A stretch of 64,000 nt of DNA from NCBI GenBank assembly GCA_018136815.1, contig CM030944.1:1178456-1242455 (forward strand), written 5' to 3'. The notes below the pieces were generated by a model, which was not told the origin of the DNA, did not search any database, and worked only from the letters and a program-made list of their open reading frames with translations. A program made the translations under genes and the position numbers. This stretch comes from Isochrysis galbana. Taxonomy: Eukaryota; Haptophyta; Isochrysidales; Isochrysidaceae. Shown piece by piece: positions 1 through 9,467 of the stretch. Each line of letters starts with the position of its first letter. The stretch's first letter is position 1.

Positions 1-825
1 GAGAGAAGGCATAGTACACTGCAGACATAGAGCGCGCAGCCGTAGCAATCTATGCCCGTCTTTTGAGAAACTTGCCCGATAGCGCTGCGGCTAGAAGATA
101 TGAATCTGGCGTCCCTCAGTTCCAATTGGCCAGCCGTCGTTGGTGTTGTGGTTAGGGGGAGAACCGCCCTTAGTTTTAGCTCCCAATGGGCGCCTCTCTC
201 CACTGGGCTCTTCCTCCCTTCGTGTGTTTTGTTTTCCCCTTTCGGGCGTGCACCCTCTCCGTCCGGTTGGGTACCTCCGATCTCGATCTCCTTCGCCCCA
301 TGTGTTAGGATAGGGGTGATCGCTCTCGATCCCCCTCCCTTGTTTTCTCATGTGTGCGCCCCCTTTCTTTCCTTGCGCCCCCCCCCCCCCCCCCCCCGTG
401 TGTTTCCCGCGTATTCTCTCTACCCCAGAGTTTCCGAGAGTCACGCCCATGGCCGCACTCCCAGGGGCTCTGGGCGAGCTCTCTCGACCGCCGCCGCCCC
501 ATGCTCGTGCGAGCGGTGTTCCCGCCGGTGCCATGCCTCCCTCTCGCCCCAGTGCTCCCTGTGCTCAGCCCTCCGTGAGCACGGTCCCCGCTGGAGCTGG
601 AGGGCCCTATCCCATACCTCAACAATTCTCTGAATCACAAGCCACTCCACTCCGCCAGCCACAGTTGGCGCTAAGGTCAGCTCAGTGATGCGAAATCAAG
701 GCTAGTTTCCAAATCAGGCACGGTGCCTGGAGTGGGTCTAATACAAGTCTACAATTCTTCCCCCCCCCCCCCCTCCCACCTATGCTTTATACCCCAGCGC
801 GTGCATCTTGAAAGGGCCGGAGGAT
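1..825. other. No gene recognised; pyrimidine-rich DNA
   Basis: I see no exon I can support here. The sequence is C/T-rich, with a long C run near 380-397 and another near 761-773. Open frames exist on both strands but have Pro/Arg/Gly composition expected from GC-rich low-complexity DNA and no family motif. Confidence 0.5.
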
Positions 826-949
826 GGATCCAGGTTTCCGCGAGCCCAAAAGGAGCGAACAAGGTTTAATGGAGCAACCCAGGGATAAGAGGAGCGAACC
901 AGGTTGAGAAGGAGCGAACCAGGTTTGGGGGGGGGAGGGGGGAGGGGCG

Positions 950-980
<31 letters not shown>

Positions 981-1014
981 AAGTGCATTGGGAGTTCGCG
1001 CGGGGCGAGAGGGG

Positions 1015-1312
1015 GTGCGAGAGAGAGGGAGAGCGAGAGCGAGAGGGAAAGGGCGAGAGCGAGGGTGAGGGCGAGGGCGAGGAAGAGGGAGAGGGCGAGG
1101 GAGACGGAGAGCGACAGCGACAGCGAGAGCGACAGCGAGAGGGAGAGGGAGAGGGAAGGGAGAGCGAGAGCGAGAAGCGAGAAGCGAGGAGTGCGAGCGA
1201 GAGCGAGAGCGAGAGCGAGAGCGAGGAGCGAGGAGCGAGGAGCGAGGAGCGCGAGCGAGAGCGAGAGCGAGAGCGAGAGCGAGAGCGAGAGCGAGAGCGA
1301 GAGCGAGCCCAT
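1015..1312. repeat. GAGAGC/GAGGGC purine microsatellite array
   Basis: An imperfect hexanucleotide-type array (GAGAGC, GAGGGC and GAGGAGC variants) fills this stretch. It is open in all plus frames, giving Arg/Glu/Ser runs, and in all minus frames, giving Leu/Ser/Arg runs. This is a property of the repeat and not evidence of coding. Confidence 0.85.
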
Positions 1313-2339
1313 GCTGGTTCTTGCCACTCCGTCGACTCCACAGCAAGCGGTGCTGCACGCATCCTGTGCAGATGCAGTGCAGGCAGACCCATTGTTAACA
1401 CCCCTTCCCTCTCATCGTGAGAAGTCCGATCCTGAGATTGCTGAGGTGCGGCACTTGAGGACGTGTGTGCAGGTGGCAGAGGGCGATGAAGACGTGGCGA
1501 CACTGCAGCCGCTCCTTGAGGGCTTCAGTGGCGTGTGCAATTTCAATTTCAAGCGGCGTCCCGGTGGTGCGTTGGCGGTGATGGAGGTGAACGCGCGTCT
1601 CGGTGGCGATCTGGGATGCGACGCGCCCTCCGGGATATTGACGTGGGCACTCGCAAAGATCCGGCAGCTGGGCTTGCAACTCAATTATAAGGTTGAGGGA
1701 GACGGGCAGCCGCTCGTGCGCGTGGGAAGGCTTCGAGATAGGTCGATTGCACAGGGCGTGAGGGCGGGCGACATCGAGGTAACTGAGCTAGCACAGAGGC
1801 CAGTTGGCTTACAGGATAAACGCAGACGGCTGACGGTAGGGAAGATGCAATCGAAGAGCCTCCTAGCCCTCCTCAAAGGGTATGGCTACTCACTGGGGGA
1901 GGCCAGTGGTAAGGGGGACTGTTGCATCCTCGCGTTTTGCAGTGGGAAGGAGCTCACGCCCACAGAGGCAGCTGCGCCGTCCGGCGAAACGTTGGCGTTT
2001 GTCAAGAAGACGCGCGAGCCGGCACCGAGGGGGAGACCCAGCGCAGGCTCGGCCACCGCTCCGTGCACCGTCCCACCGCCGGCCCCAGGATGCGGAGGAG
2101 CCTATGCTCATGCCGCGATCGGCGAACCGATCCTTGCACGTCGTGGCCAATGTGCCGGATTGGGTTGGGCGCAACGCCTACTGCGGCCTTGGAGCTCGGT
2201 GTGCGGAGGCACTCAGGAACAGGCCCAGCAACTCTCACCGGCACCGTCAAGAGCCACGCGCGCGAGCGGCGAAGGGGCTGTGGTGCACCGAGTGCAAGAA
2301 GGTCTTCCATCCCAGTTGCTTCTCGTTGTACCACCGTGA
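1311..2339 (+). CDS. Fragment with ATP-grasp C-terminal signature followed by OTU-like stretch
   Basis: The frame is open upstream through the GAGAGC array; the first ATG after the array is at 1311. Around codons 75-115 it reads VCNFNFKRRPGG then EVNARLGGDLGCDAP, which resembles the metal/ATP-binding end of ATP-grasp enzymes (Phe-Lys, then Glu-x-Asn-x-Arg-x-Gly-Gly). Further on, KGYGYSLGEASGKGDCCILA resembles the Gly-Asp-Cys active-site block of OTU-type cysteine proteases, but this match is weak. The ATP-grasp N-lobe is missing, so it cannot be a whole enzyme. The later part of the frame probably leaves the true exon. The location between two inverted repeats suggests captured host sequence. 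Confidence 0.4.
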   Translation: MLVLATPSTPQQAVLHASCADAVQADPLLTPLPSHREKSDPEIAEVRHLRTCVQVAEGDEDVATLQPLLEGFSGVCNFNFKRRPGGALAVMEVNARLGGDLGCDAPSGILTWALAKIRQLGLQLNYKVEGDGQPLVRVGRLRDRSIAQGVRAGDIEVTELAQRPVGLQDKRRRLTVGKMQSKSLLALLKGYGYSLGEASGKGDCCILAFCSGKELTPTEAAAPSGETLAFVKKTREPAPRGRPSAGSATAPCTVPPPAPGCGGAYAHAAIGEPILARRGQCAGLGWAQRLLRPWSSVCGGTQEQAQQLSPAPSRATRASGEGAVVHRVQEGLPSQLLLVVPP

Positions 2340-2658
2340 CGTCTCGCACTTACGTGAACTCGTTGTGCAGCCGCCTTCGGGGCGCTCGCTGGCATTGTCA
2401 CGACCTCCCCCCCCCCAGAAGACGAGGAAGCGCCGTCGCCCATCGCCCCCCACGAGCGCGACGTCTCCGAGCGCCCCCTCTGAGAGCACCGGAACGTCCC
2501 GCACGGGAATATCATCCCCGCCTAGTTGGTTCTGCAGGCATCCGGGTGTTTCTTCGGATTCCTTGGCACGGCGGGGGAGCTCGTCGCAGCCGTCCGAAGA
2601 GTGCTCGTCACCCACCTCCCATACCGACGCCGACTTGCTTTTGCGTTTGCGACGATAG
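2104..2658 (+). CDS. Cys-rich fragment with zinc-ribbon resembling piggyBac C-terminal finger
   Basis: In this frame (ATG at 2104, TAG at 2656-2658) residues near 45-85 read NAYCGLGARC and then LWCTECKKVFHPSCFSLYH. The CxxC...CF..YH arrangement is that of the cysteine-rich zinc ribbon found at the C-terminus of piggyBac-type transposases. After it comes a Pro/Ser/Arg-rich tail. It overlaps the end of the ATP-grasp frame in another phase, so an intron or a frame change lies near 2050-2110. No DDD catalytic region is visible. It may be the last exon of a degraded transposase or an unrelated zinc protein. Confidence 0.35.
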   Translation: MLMPRSANRSLHVVANVPDWVGRNAYCGLGARCAEALRNRPSNSHRHRQEPRARAAKGLWCTECKKVFHPSCFSLYHRDVSHLRELVVQPPSGRSLALSRPPPPQKTRKRRRPSPPTSATSPSAPSESTGTSRTGISSPPSWFCRHPGVSSDSLARRGSSSQPSEECSSPTSHTDADLLLRLRR

Positions 2659-2662
2659 ATAG

Positions 2663-3279
2663 TGCGGCAGGTAGCGCGTGAGCTTGCGAGCTGTTGTTTC
2701 AGAGGTTGTTATTCAAGTTGCCGGCAAAACGATTCGTTGTGACCTCACCATTGTAGGAGTTCTAGATAGACTACCGATTAGTACGGCCAACACATCACGT
2801 ACGCAAGGCGCTGCAGAACTAAATGCATAGTAGGAACATGATTTTCGCCGCTAAAAGCTTAACATGAACAACAAGTAATAGGCCTCTGGGCTGCACAAGA
2901 CCACCGCGCCTTGCGCGATGATGAACTGCATGCAACACTTGCGTGCGCTCACGCTGCTCCGTGATGCTAGCATTGACGAAGTAATGACTCGCCTGTAGCT
3001 ACAAGTTTGCCACCTCGCGATTCGCACGTACTAAACGCGCAATTTGAATGAATGCGACACACCAAGACGTCCTCCTCACAGATATCGAACACATAAGTGA
3101 CTTTTCTACAACTAGCTCCTTGCGGACAAATTGTGGTGCGCTTCGACACACCAGTCGCCACCCACCACCCCACCTGTGTTCGATGCCGACTCTCCATGCC
3201 GCCCCCACCATCGTCGCCCTCTGCCCATGTTCGCTTCTGCCCGAAGAGACGAGCACGGGGATGGGAGGCTCGTGCACCA
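2663..3279. other. No gene recognised
   Basis: Lower-GC, non-repetitive sequence inside the inverted-repeat segment. I see only short frames without motifs. Confidence 0.4.
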
Positions 3280-3747
3280 TCACGCCTCAGAAGCCCTGCG
3301 TTTTCTCCGCATGTGGGTTGGCCGAAAGCCCACCAATGACTGCCCGTGAAGGCGCGAGATCTCCGCCTGCACGCAAGCAGTGTGCTTCAAGCAATCACCC
3401 TTACCCACAGCGCCAAGCTCACGCGCAATCGCCCAATAAAGAAACTTGCGCTTTTCCCTGGGCTCCTTGTTCGCGTGCTGTGCCTCGCCGTACGGTTCGG
3501 TGATGAAGCACTCGCATTGCGAGAACCCGTGCGCCTCATCGCCTACCAGCACACGGCCCTTCAGACCTTGCACCACGCACACCACAGGCCTGCCTGCAGC
3601 CTGGGCCTCTGCCGCTGCAGCTGCCACCTCTGCCTCGTGACGGTCGCACAGGAGGCACAGCCAGTGCCTTTCCACTCGCCCCTCCACTGTTCGCTCCACC
3701 GCCACCACTTGCATGTCATTGGCCTGCGCCTCACCTCTCCTCGCCAT
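3280..3747 (-). CDS. Unknown Cys-containing protein inside the inverted-repeat element
   Basis: A 155-residue minus-strand frame starts at an ATG at 3745-3747. It contains WLCLLCDRH near the start, an Ala-rich helix, QCECFITEPYGEAQ, and then LGAVGKGDCLKHTACVQAEI followed by VGFRP and a basic tail. The composition looks coding (spaced Cys, alternating charged and hydrophobic residues), but I do not recognise a family. It converges with the plus-strand fragments in the same element. An upstream exon is possible, because the frame stays open past the ATG. Confidence 0.35.
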   Translation of the reverse strand: MARRGEAQANDMQVVAVERTVEGRVERHWLCLLCDRHEAEVAAAAAEAQAAGRPVVCVVQGLKGRVLVGDEAHGFSQCECFITEPYGEAQHANKEPREKRKFLYWAIARELGAVGKGDCLKHTACVQAEISRLHGQSLVGFRPTHMRRKRRASEA

Positions 3748-4211
3748 CACCGGGGGCAGCTTCAGGGCTGTCGGGCACAGGCCCTGGATCGCCAAACCCG
3801 CCTGGGTCGTACCCGGCTCCGTACATGGCTGCGTGCTCGGATGGGGCGGCGGAGGGGCGAGGGGAGGGCGGGAGGGCGGCGCGGCGCAACGGAGTGGGAG
3901 TCGGAGGGAGAGGAGGGGCGGGGGGGGGGGGGGAGAGGGGGGGGGGGGATCGGGAAAAATTTAGTCATCTCTTTCTTTGCGGAAAGCGTCGCTTATATCG
4001 TTGAACATGTCCTCCTCTCTTTTCTCACCTCAAAAAACGAAACTTCGAAGCATCCATTTGCATGCTGCGCTCCCGGCAGTAAAGAGTTAAACCTTGTTCG
4101 CTCCTTTTGGGCTCGCGGAAACCTGGATCCCTAAAGATACTCATCTGGAAATCTTAAAGGGTTGATAGTCGCGCTGGCGCGTTTCCTTGGCGGGAGAGTC
4201 CGACGCGTGCG

Positions 4212-5297
4212 ATGGGGCCTCGCCGCGAGGACTTGGAGCGCGTCGTCTCAGTCCAGCCCGTCGCGATGGTGGGAGGCGGTTTCGGCTTCAGATTCCGGCC
4301 AGAACGAGAGGACGTCGCCCCACTCCCCTTCTGCTTCGAGCCAGTGGGCGGCAGGTATACCGTGCCGATTGATGGGCAGTACAGTGTGGCCGTCGGCTGC
4401 AAGCCGCTTCTGCCTGCGGAGCAGGGCTTCTTCCTGGCGCTCGCGCTGGTCGAGAGCTTGGAGGGAACGAAGAGCTATACACACATTGGGCCGCGACGCG
4501 ACGCCCAAGCCGGCTGCGATGGCAGAGGCGGAGAGGTGTCGGAGAAGAAGCTGGAGGAGCTGGAGCCGGGTGCTGGCGGCAGAGGAATTCCCACAGCCAA
4601 CCTGAGTATTAAAGGTGGGTACGCATCCCAGACGACAATGGCTGGCTTTGAGGGATCGCTTTTACACCTACGACGCGGCGATGTGCTGTACGTGCGGGCG
4701 GCTGCGGCTTCGGAAGCTGATAACGCAGGCTTGGCTGATGCGCTTAAGCGAGTGATGGTGACATTCCAGGTAGAGTTAGTCATGCGGAAGCGAAAACGAC
4801 GGCCACAGTCCGTTGATACCAACTGGCCAACACAGTCTTCATCGACAAAAGCTGGGGTTAGGATTGATACGGAGAGTCGAGCGGCCGAGGAATATGCCCA
4901 AGCCCCTGAAACGTCAAACGAATGCAATGCTGGCGGTCCGCATCCACTAGACTCGAGGCACACACAAAAGCGGGCAAAATGTGTGCCAGGGGGGCGTGGA
5001 GCGAGGTCTTCAGGCGTGAGGATGTCCTTGAACACGGGAGACATCAGTGACGATCACATTCGAAGCGGAATGGCTTGTACCATTGAAGACCAAGACAAAA
5101 ACGAGGTTGGGGAAAGGAGCGTAACGGGCTCTGACACGGAGTGGAGTGAAGGGTTTTCAAGCGATGATGATACAAGGCGCGCAGCACGCCCTCCGCGATC
5201 TGTACGGCAGCTCACGCGCCTGACGCGGACACTGGCGCGACATCATGATGGTGATGAAGAAGACGATGATGATACGGCTAGATATGCATGCGATTGA
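4212..5297 (+). CDS. C1q/TNF-like jelly-roll protein with acidic C-terminal tail
   Basis: A single open frame of 361 residues, ATG at 4212 and TGA at 5295-5297. Residues about 40-65 read FCFEPVGGRYTVPIDGQYSV and residues about 150-180 read GSLLHLRRGDVLYVRAAAA. The spacing of a G-x-Y strand pair and an L-x-x-GD-x-(V/L)-x-(V/L) strand is typical of C1q/TNF beta-sandwich domains. From residue about 195 it is polar, with a Lys/Arg patch (RKRKRRPQ), then Asp/Ser-rich and a terminal DGDEEDDDD run. No signal peptide is visible, so either the protein is intracellular or a 5' exon is missing. The ATG lies only 82 bp beyond the right inverted repeat. The family call is by strand pattern only. Confidence 0.5.
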   Translation: MGPRREDLERVVSVQPVAMVGGGFGFRFRPEREDVAPLPFCFEPVGGRYTVPIDGQYSVAVGCKPLLPAEQGFFLALALVESLEGTKSYTHIGPRRDAQAGCDGRGGEVSEKKLEELEPGAGGRGIPTANLSIKGGYASQTTMAGFEGSLLHLRRGDVLYVRAAAASEADNAGLADALKRVMVTFQVELVMRKRKRRPQSVDTNWPTQSSSTKAGVRIDTESRAAEEYAQAPETSNECNAGGPHPLDSRHTQKRAKCVPGGRGARSSGVRMSLNTGDISDDHIRSGMACTIEDQDKNEVGERSVTGSDTEWSEGFSSDDDTRRAARPPRSVRQLTRLTRTLARHHDGDEEDDDDTARYACD

Positions 5298-5639
5298 TCA
5301 GCAACACGTTGGAGGGGAACTTACAAGGCCATGGCTGGTGGAGTATATGTACATGCATGCGTGCGCACATGCATGCGTGCGCGCGTGCGGCTCGGCCACG
5401 AGCTTGCAAGTTCCCACTCATGACGGGGGTCGGGGGCATGGGTGGGGAAGGGCGGGGGTGGCATCACTACGGGTTTACCAGGGGCAATACAAGGGGGGGA
5501 ATGCGCTTGCATCTTGCATCGCGTGCCCCTGTTGTGATAGATTATGGAACGGTAGCGAAGCCATTACCGGAGGGGTGTTTCCCCGGCACTGTTCAAGTGC
5601 CCCATTCTAATGCACCCACACACTGCTACAATTCTGCAC
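5298..5639. other. No gene recognised
   Basis: Alternating purine-pyrimidine DNA (GCATGCGTGCGC type, near 5350-5390) followed by G-rich sequence. Nothing coding is supported. Confidence 0.4.
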
Positions 5640-5657
5640 GACCATACTGGAAGGCTA
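5640..5657. repeat. Left target-site duplication of retroposon copy A
   Basis: GACCATACTGGAAGGCTA here is repeated at 6582-6599 with one mismatch (G to A at position 10). Confidence 0.8.
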
Positions 5658-6581
5658 TAATAAAACAACTGAGCGTTAGTACCACTACTCCCACTAGCCC
5701 GGTACTATCACGACACCCCTCAGCGCACTTGCCCGCACGCCTTGGAGTGATGGTACAGACACATACACATATGCATCCCTACAAATCTCCCCCCTCGCAA
5801 ACCCCCGGCTCCCATTATAACTCCCCACAAGTTACAATGGGGGAAAACCCAGTGGGGCGGACCGACCTACGTCGGGCGACCCACCGGGGAAAAACACCGG
5901 GGGGGGGGGGAGGGACCTCTCGTCGAGAAGCAGAACGGCCCTTACAGCTCGCGCCGCGAGCAGTCCTCGAAGAAATAAATGACTGCGCCCCCCGATACCT
6001 GCCACAGGGACGTCTTGAGCCACTCCCTTCTTCTCGCCCCTCCTGTCGCTAGCCGCCCCCCTTCGCCCGTTTGCTAACGCAAACGGGGCCCGTTTCTTAC
6101 CGCACTCCATCGGGGGGGGTGCAAATCCCCCCTCTCCCTCTCTCCATTCTCCTCCACCCCTCTCCCTGCGGCGCGTCGCCATGCGGCGCGCCACGGCCTG
6201 CCCTCAGAGGGCCCTTGGGAGCTCCCAGAGGCCCAGAGGGCCAGCAAGGGCAGCTCAGGGGGCAGTGGAGGCTAGGGCTCAGCCCCTGGCCCCCCCTGCC
6301 TCTCCCACGCTTGCCACGCTGGCCATTGGAGTCTCCCGGTGGCCTCTGTCTGCCTGGCGACCAGGGGGGGGGGGAGTCAGCTCGAGGGCAGGCCCATGCT
6401 GGGCGTGGGAGTGCGAGTCTCGGCCCGCGCCCACTAGGGGTCTGGGCCAGAGTGTTGATTGCCCAGCCCCTGCCAAAGGGCAGGGGCTGGGGTTGATTGT
6501 ACGGGCCCACCCCGGGGGGTGTCCGCGATGGAGAGAGGGGGGCGCGAGGCCCCCATTGACCCCCACTTATAAAAGTAGGTT
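5658..6581 (-). mobile_element. Complete retroposon, copy A (non-autonomous, about 0.92 kb)
   Basis: This copy is oriented minus. Its 5' end is at 6581 (AACCTACTTTTATAAGTGGG on the minus strand) and its 3' end at 5658 is T-rich on the plus strand, i.e. an A-rich tail. It matches copy B (39569-40492) along its length and copy C (61988-62918) in reverse orientation. It is flanked by an 18-bp direct repeat with one mismatch. Long variable duplications and an A-rich tail are the marks of target-primed retroposition. I find no conserved reading frame shared by the copies and no clear pol III B box, so the partner enzyme and promoter type are unknown. Confidence 0.85.
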
Positions 6582-6599
6582 GACCATACTAGAAGGCTA
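6582..6599. repeat. Right target-site duplication of retroposon copy A
   Basis: Pairs with 5640-5657 (17 of 18 bases identical). Confidence 0.8.
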
Positions 6600-7210
6600 A
6601 GCGTAGCGCGCAACACCGCCATCACGTCGCGCACACATTTGAATTGATTGCAACAGCAGAGCCGCCAACTCATTGGCAACGCAAATAAATACTGCAGATT
6701 GTGTTTGATACAACATGGCGAATAAGATGCCCCCACAACGTATTGCGTATTGCGCAGAGCAAAACTAGAGCACTCCCCCCCCCCCCCCCGCGCCCCCGCA
6801 CGCTCCACTGGGAGACGGATGAGGGTAGAAGCCTTGATGCTTGTCGTTGGTGCCGCGCAGTCTCAGTTGCCTGGTAGTCTATACCTTCCTGCGACCTGAG
6901 CCTAAGCTCCGCCATCTATCATCTCCTCCCTTTCATCCGAGGCGAGGGTGCATATCATCGCGATCGCGGATGCTCAATCTTTCTCACCATTAAGATGCAT
7001 CCGGGTAGTCCAGTCGCCGAAGCAGAGACCTTCATCACAACATGCCGGGTAGGGCCTTGGTCTCGACCGAAGCACGGCCCTTGCCGATCATGCGCGCAAC
7101 TACATTAAGAGGTGCCAAAGCGTTGCTGCGTGTGTGTAGCCGAGGCGCAGCATCCCATGCCAAAGCCCTAATCTGAAGCGAAGATTTTGTGATGCGTCAT
7201 ACCCATCATA
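6600..7210. other. No gene recognised
   Basis: Mixed-composition intergenic DNA with a C run at about 6776-6789. It lies downstream of the minus-strand gene that ends at 7211 and should contain its 3' UTR. Confidence 0.4.
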
Positions 7211-8698
7211 TCACATCCCCGCCTGTGCTCGGTAATGGTCCGCTATACTGACTTTGCCCGTTTGGCGGCGGAAGCCTCCACCGGCGTTCGAGGCCATAGG
7301 CGATGATCCTTGCATTGGCGGCGGCGCGCCAGGAGGGAGAGAGGGGGGCGGCGTGGCCATCCCACCGGCTCCTATCGACGAGCCAAATGTTGGAGGTGGC
7401 GGTGGCGCAGCTCGCAAAGCCTCCTGCCGCTTCTCTTCTTCTTCTTGCGCCAACCATTGTTGAGCGCTCATCCCTGATGGGATCCAAGCTCCGATTTCTG
7501 AGTTGTAGACGTATGCTGGAGCCTCCTCTACTGCTTGCGCGCTACTACCGCCCATGTCACCTGTCACGACCGTTGCCTGTTGTCGCAACCAGTTGAAGCC
7601 GCCGGCCAGCACTTCACCTGCATTCTTCTTGCCCTCGACAAGGTCCACCAGCCATCCGCCTGGCCCACCCTTTGCCGGTGCGCCTTCAGCGTTGCGCTCT
7701 TCCCCGACGCCACCTCTGCTTTGCATGTAGCCACCCCCGCCACCATAGTCTACATGATCATAAGCCTCGTGCGCACCACTCTGTCCTCCACAATAGTAGC
7801 TGCTGCCTAACCCCGCGTTTCCTTGGCCGATAGCTCCGTAGTCATATCCGGTAGCGCCGTGCGGATAGCCAGCCCCATAGGCCGACGATGGAGTCGTCGA
7901 TGGGCTCACGACTTGCCACGGCCCCTGTGATGAGGGAGGTCCCACGTTGGAGGGATGGCCGTTGGGCGAGCTGAACGTGGGTCCGCCTTGCGCTGGGGTG
8001 TGGATGGGGGGACCGTGGGCCACAGGATGGCGTGCTGCCGCTGAGGACGACGCGGTATTGAGCGGCGATGCGCTCGCGAGCAACTCTTGGAACGTGGGCT
8101 CCGGTTGTTCCAACGTGACAGGAGGTGGCCGCACGACTGAGGGCGACGAGGTCAGCGGCGGCAAACTGGCAGTAGGGGGCTGGTGGATAACATGCGGTAC
8201 AGACTGGTGCTGCTCTTGCTGAGGTCGCATCTGGGCCTGTGAAGGCGGCTGTGCATTAGCCTGTGGAAGCAGTAGGGGCTGTGGGGGTTGCTGAGGTTGA
8301 GGAATAATCTGGGCCTTTGAGGGAGGCTGGGCCTTTGAGAGAGGCTGGGCCTGCGAGGGAGGCTGGGCCTGCGAGGGAGGCTGGGCCTGCGAGGGAGGCT
8401 GGGCCTGCAAGGGAGGTTGGGTCTGCGAGGGAGGATGGGCCTGCAAGGGAGGTTGGGTCTGCGAGGGAGGCTGGGTTTGCGAGGAGGAAGGCTGGAGTTG
8501 AGACGAAGGCTGAGAAGGAGGGGCAGGAGCGCCGCCGGAGGGCTCGCTCTGTTCGCCGAGGTCAAGACCGTAGACGCTCATATCGGAGAGGAGGGCGTCA
8601 ATATCCCATCCTGCCCACTCGTCAAAGTACAACGCCACGTCCGCATCCGTGCCCGCCACCGACTGCAGGCGAGCGAAGAGCGCCGCGCCGTCGGGCAT
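7211..8698 (-). CDS. Gln/Pro-rich protein with possible Sec16-like C-terminal segment
   Basis: One exon of 495 residues, ATG at 8696-8698. Residues 1-50 are ordered and acidic (LYFDEWAGWDIDALLSDM). Residues about 60-165 are a Gln/Pro repeat built on PPSQAQ. The middle is Ser/Pro/Gly/Tyr-rich. Residues about 350-460 read GGWLVDLVEGKKN, later YVYNSEIGAWIPSGMSAQQW, then EEEEKRQEALRAAPPPPP. A GW-block, a Y-x-x-x-x-x-x-W block and an acidic/Pro tail recall the region C-terminal to the conserved domain of the ER-exit-site scaffold Sec16, but the Sec16 solenoid is absent. A general disordered scaffold is the alternative; the Sec16 link is an inference from short motifs. Confidence 0.7.
   Translation of the reverse strand: MPDGAALFARLQSVAGTDADVALYFDEWAGWDIDALLSDMSVYGLDLGEQSEPSGGAPAPPSQPSSQLQPSSSQTQPPSQTQPPLQAHPPSQTQPPLQAQPPSQAQPPSQAQPPSQAQPLSKAQPPSKAQIIPQPQQPPQPLLLPQANAQPPSQAQMRPQQEQHQSVPHVIHQPPTASLPPLTSSPSVVRPPPVTLEQPEPTFQELLASASPLNTASSSAAARHPVAHGPPIHTPAQGGPTFSSPNGHPSNVGPPSSQGPWQVVSPSTTPSSAYGAGYPHGATGYDYGAIGQGNAGLGSSYYCGGQSGAHEAYDHVDYGGGGGYMQSRGGVGEERNAEGAPAKGGPGGWLVDLVEGKKNAGEVLAGGFNWLRQQATVVTGDMGGSSAQAVEEAPAYVYNSEIGAWIPSGMSAQQWLAQEEEEKRQEALRAAPPPPPTFGSSIGAGGMATPPPSLPPGAPPPMQGSSPMASNAGGGFRRQTGKVSIADHYRAQAGM
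8309..8484 (-). repeat. Coding 18-bp minisatellite (PPSQAQ repeat)
   Basis: About nine imperfect 18-bp units based on GGAGGCTGGGCCTGCGA encode the PPSQ(A/T)Q hexapeptide repeat of the Gln/Pro-rich protein. Unit variants (cctgcaa, tctgcga, cctttga) show local unit exchange. Confidence 0.85.
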
Positions 8699-9467
8699 CC
8701 CTCCCTCGCTCTCCTCTCTCCTCTCTCCTCTCTCTCTTCTCTCTCCTTTCTTCTTTCTCCTGTCTCTTGTCCCTTCTCTCCTGCCGACCCTCTCCTCCCT
8801 CGTCTCGCCTCCTTTTCCTCCCTCGCCCCCCCCCTTCCCTCTCGCTCTCTATCTATCTTGTACTCTAGAGCTCTAGTATGAGTATGTGCACTTTACATAG
8901 TGTAGGAGTACTCTATAAGTCTTCCCTAACCTGCCTGTCTCCTATCTCCTATGTCTCCCTTATTACCTCCTTTCTCACGGGCTCTGATAATTACAGCCTG
9001 TAAAGCTAGAACTTCTCCTCCTCCACCGCCTCTTTTTCTGCTTCTCCTCGCCGTCTTCTTGTCTTCTGGTTTACACGCCGCAACTCCGGACTGCCCCCCC
9101 TCAACTCCGGACCGACCACGAGACTAGATCTCGCCCGAGGGTAAGACTAAAGTAGATCGCTCGAGAGTAACACTAAATCTCTCGCTCGAACGCCCCCGAC
9201 CCTCGAACGCCCCCGACCCAGAAAGAACACTCGAAATAATAAGGTTAAATGAAAATGAAGGAGGGGAGGAGAGAGAAGAGGGGAGGGGGGCTGAAGAGGC
9301 GCGCGTAGTACCTGCCCCATCCCACCTGCCGTCGCGCTCGCACCCGCCCACTCCTCGATCTTACCTCCCCCACCCTCCGCTCTCCACATACACACCCTTG
9401 CTGCCCTCGCCTCACTCATAGCCGCCTACCTCGCCTCTCTCCTCTCGCCAGCCTAGCCTCGATTCTC
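8699..9467. other. Divergent intergenic region; CT-rich tract
   Basis: This lies between the minus-strand gene starting at 8698 and the plus-strand frame starting at 9468, so it should hold both promoters. Bases 8700-8860 are a CT-rich tract. A short tandem TCGAACGCCCCCGACCC pair occurs near 9185-9220. No exon is seen. Confidence 0.45.

Larger units (their letters stand above)
826..4130. mobile_element. Segment bounded by perfect 44-bp terminal inverted repeats
   Basis: Bases 826-869 are the exact reverse complement of 4087-4130; the outer end reads GGATCCAGGTTTCCGCGAGC. Inside the left end the motif GGAGCGAAC(C/A)AGGTT occurs three times (from 851, about 893 and about 910), like subterminal binding sites. 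The interior holds a poly-G tract (about 940-977), a GAGAGC-type array, plus-strand protein fragments at 1311-2658 and a minus-strand frame at 3280-3747. No clear target-site duplication flanks the ends, and no complete transposase is recognisable, so this may be a non-autonomous or degraded DNA transposon. An ordinary inverted duplication is the alternative. Confidence 0.6.

Noticed and set aside
983-1420. Arg/Glu-rich and Leu/Ser-rich long frames on both strands
   Set aside because: They are produced by the GAGAGC array, which has no stop in any frame.
6071-6600. Open frames in retroposon copy A (and matching ones in B and C)
   Set aside because: The frames are not kept between copies; indels shift them, so I treat the element as non-coding.
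8317-8881. Plus-strand Gly/Arg/Ala frames opposite the Gln/Pro-rich gene
   Set aside because: Antisense shadow of the PPSQAQ minisatellite.
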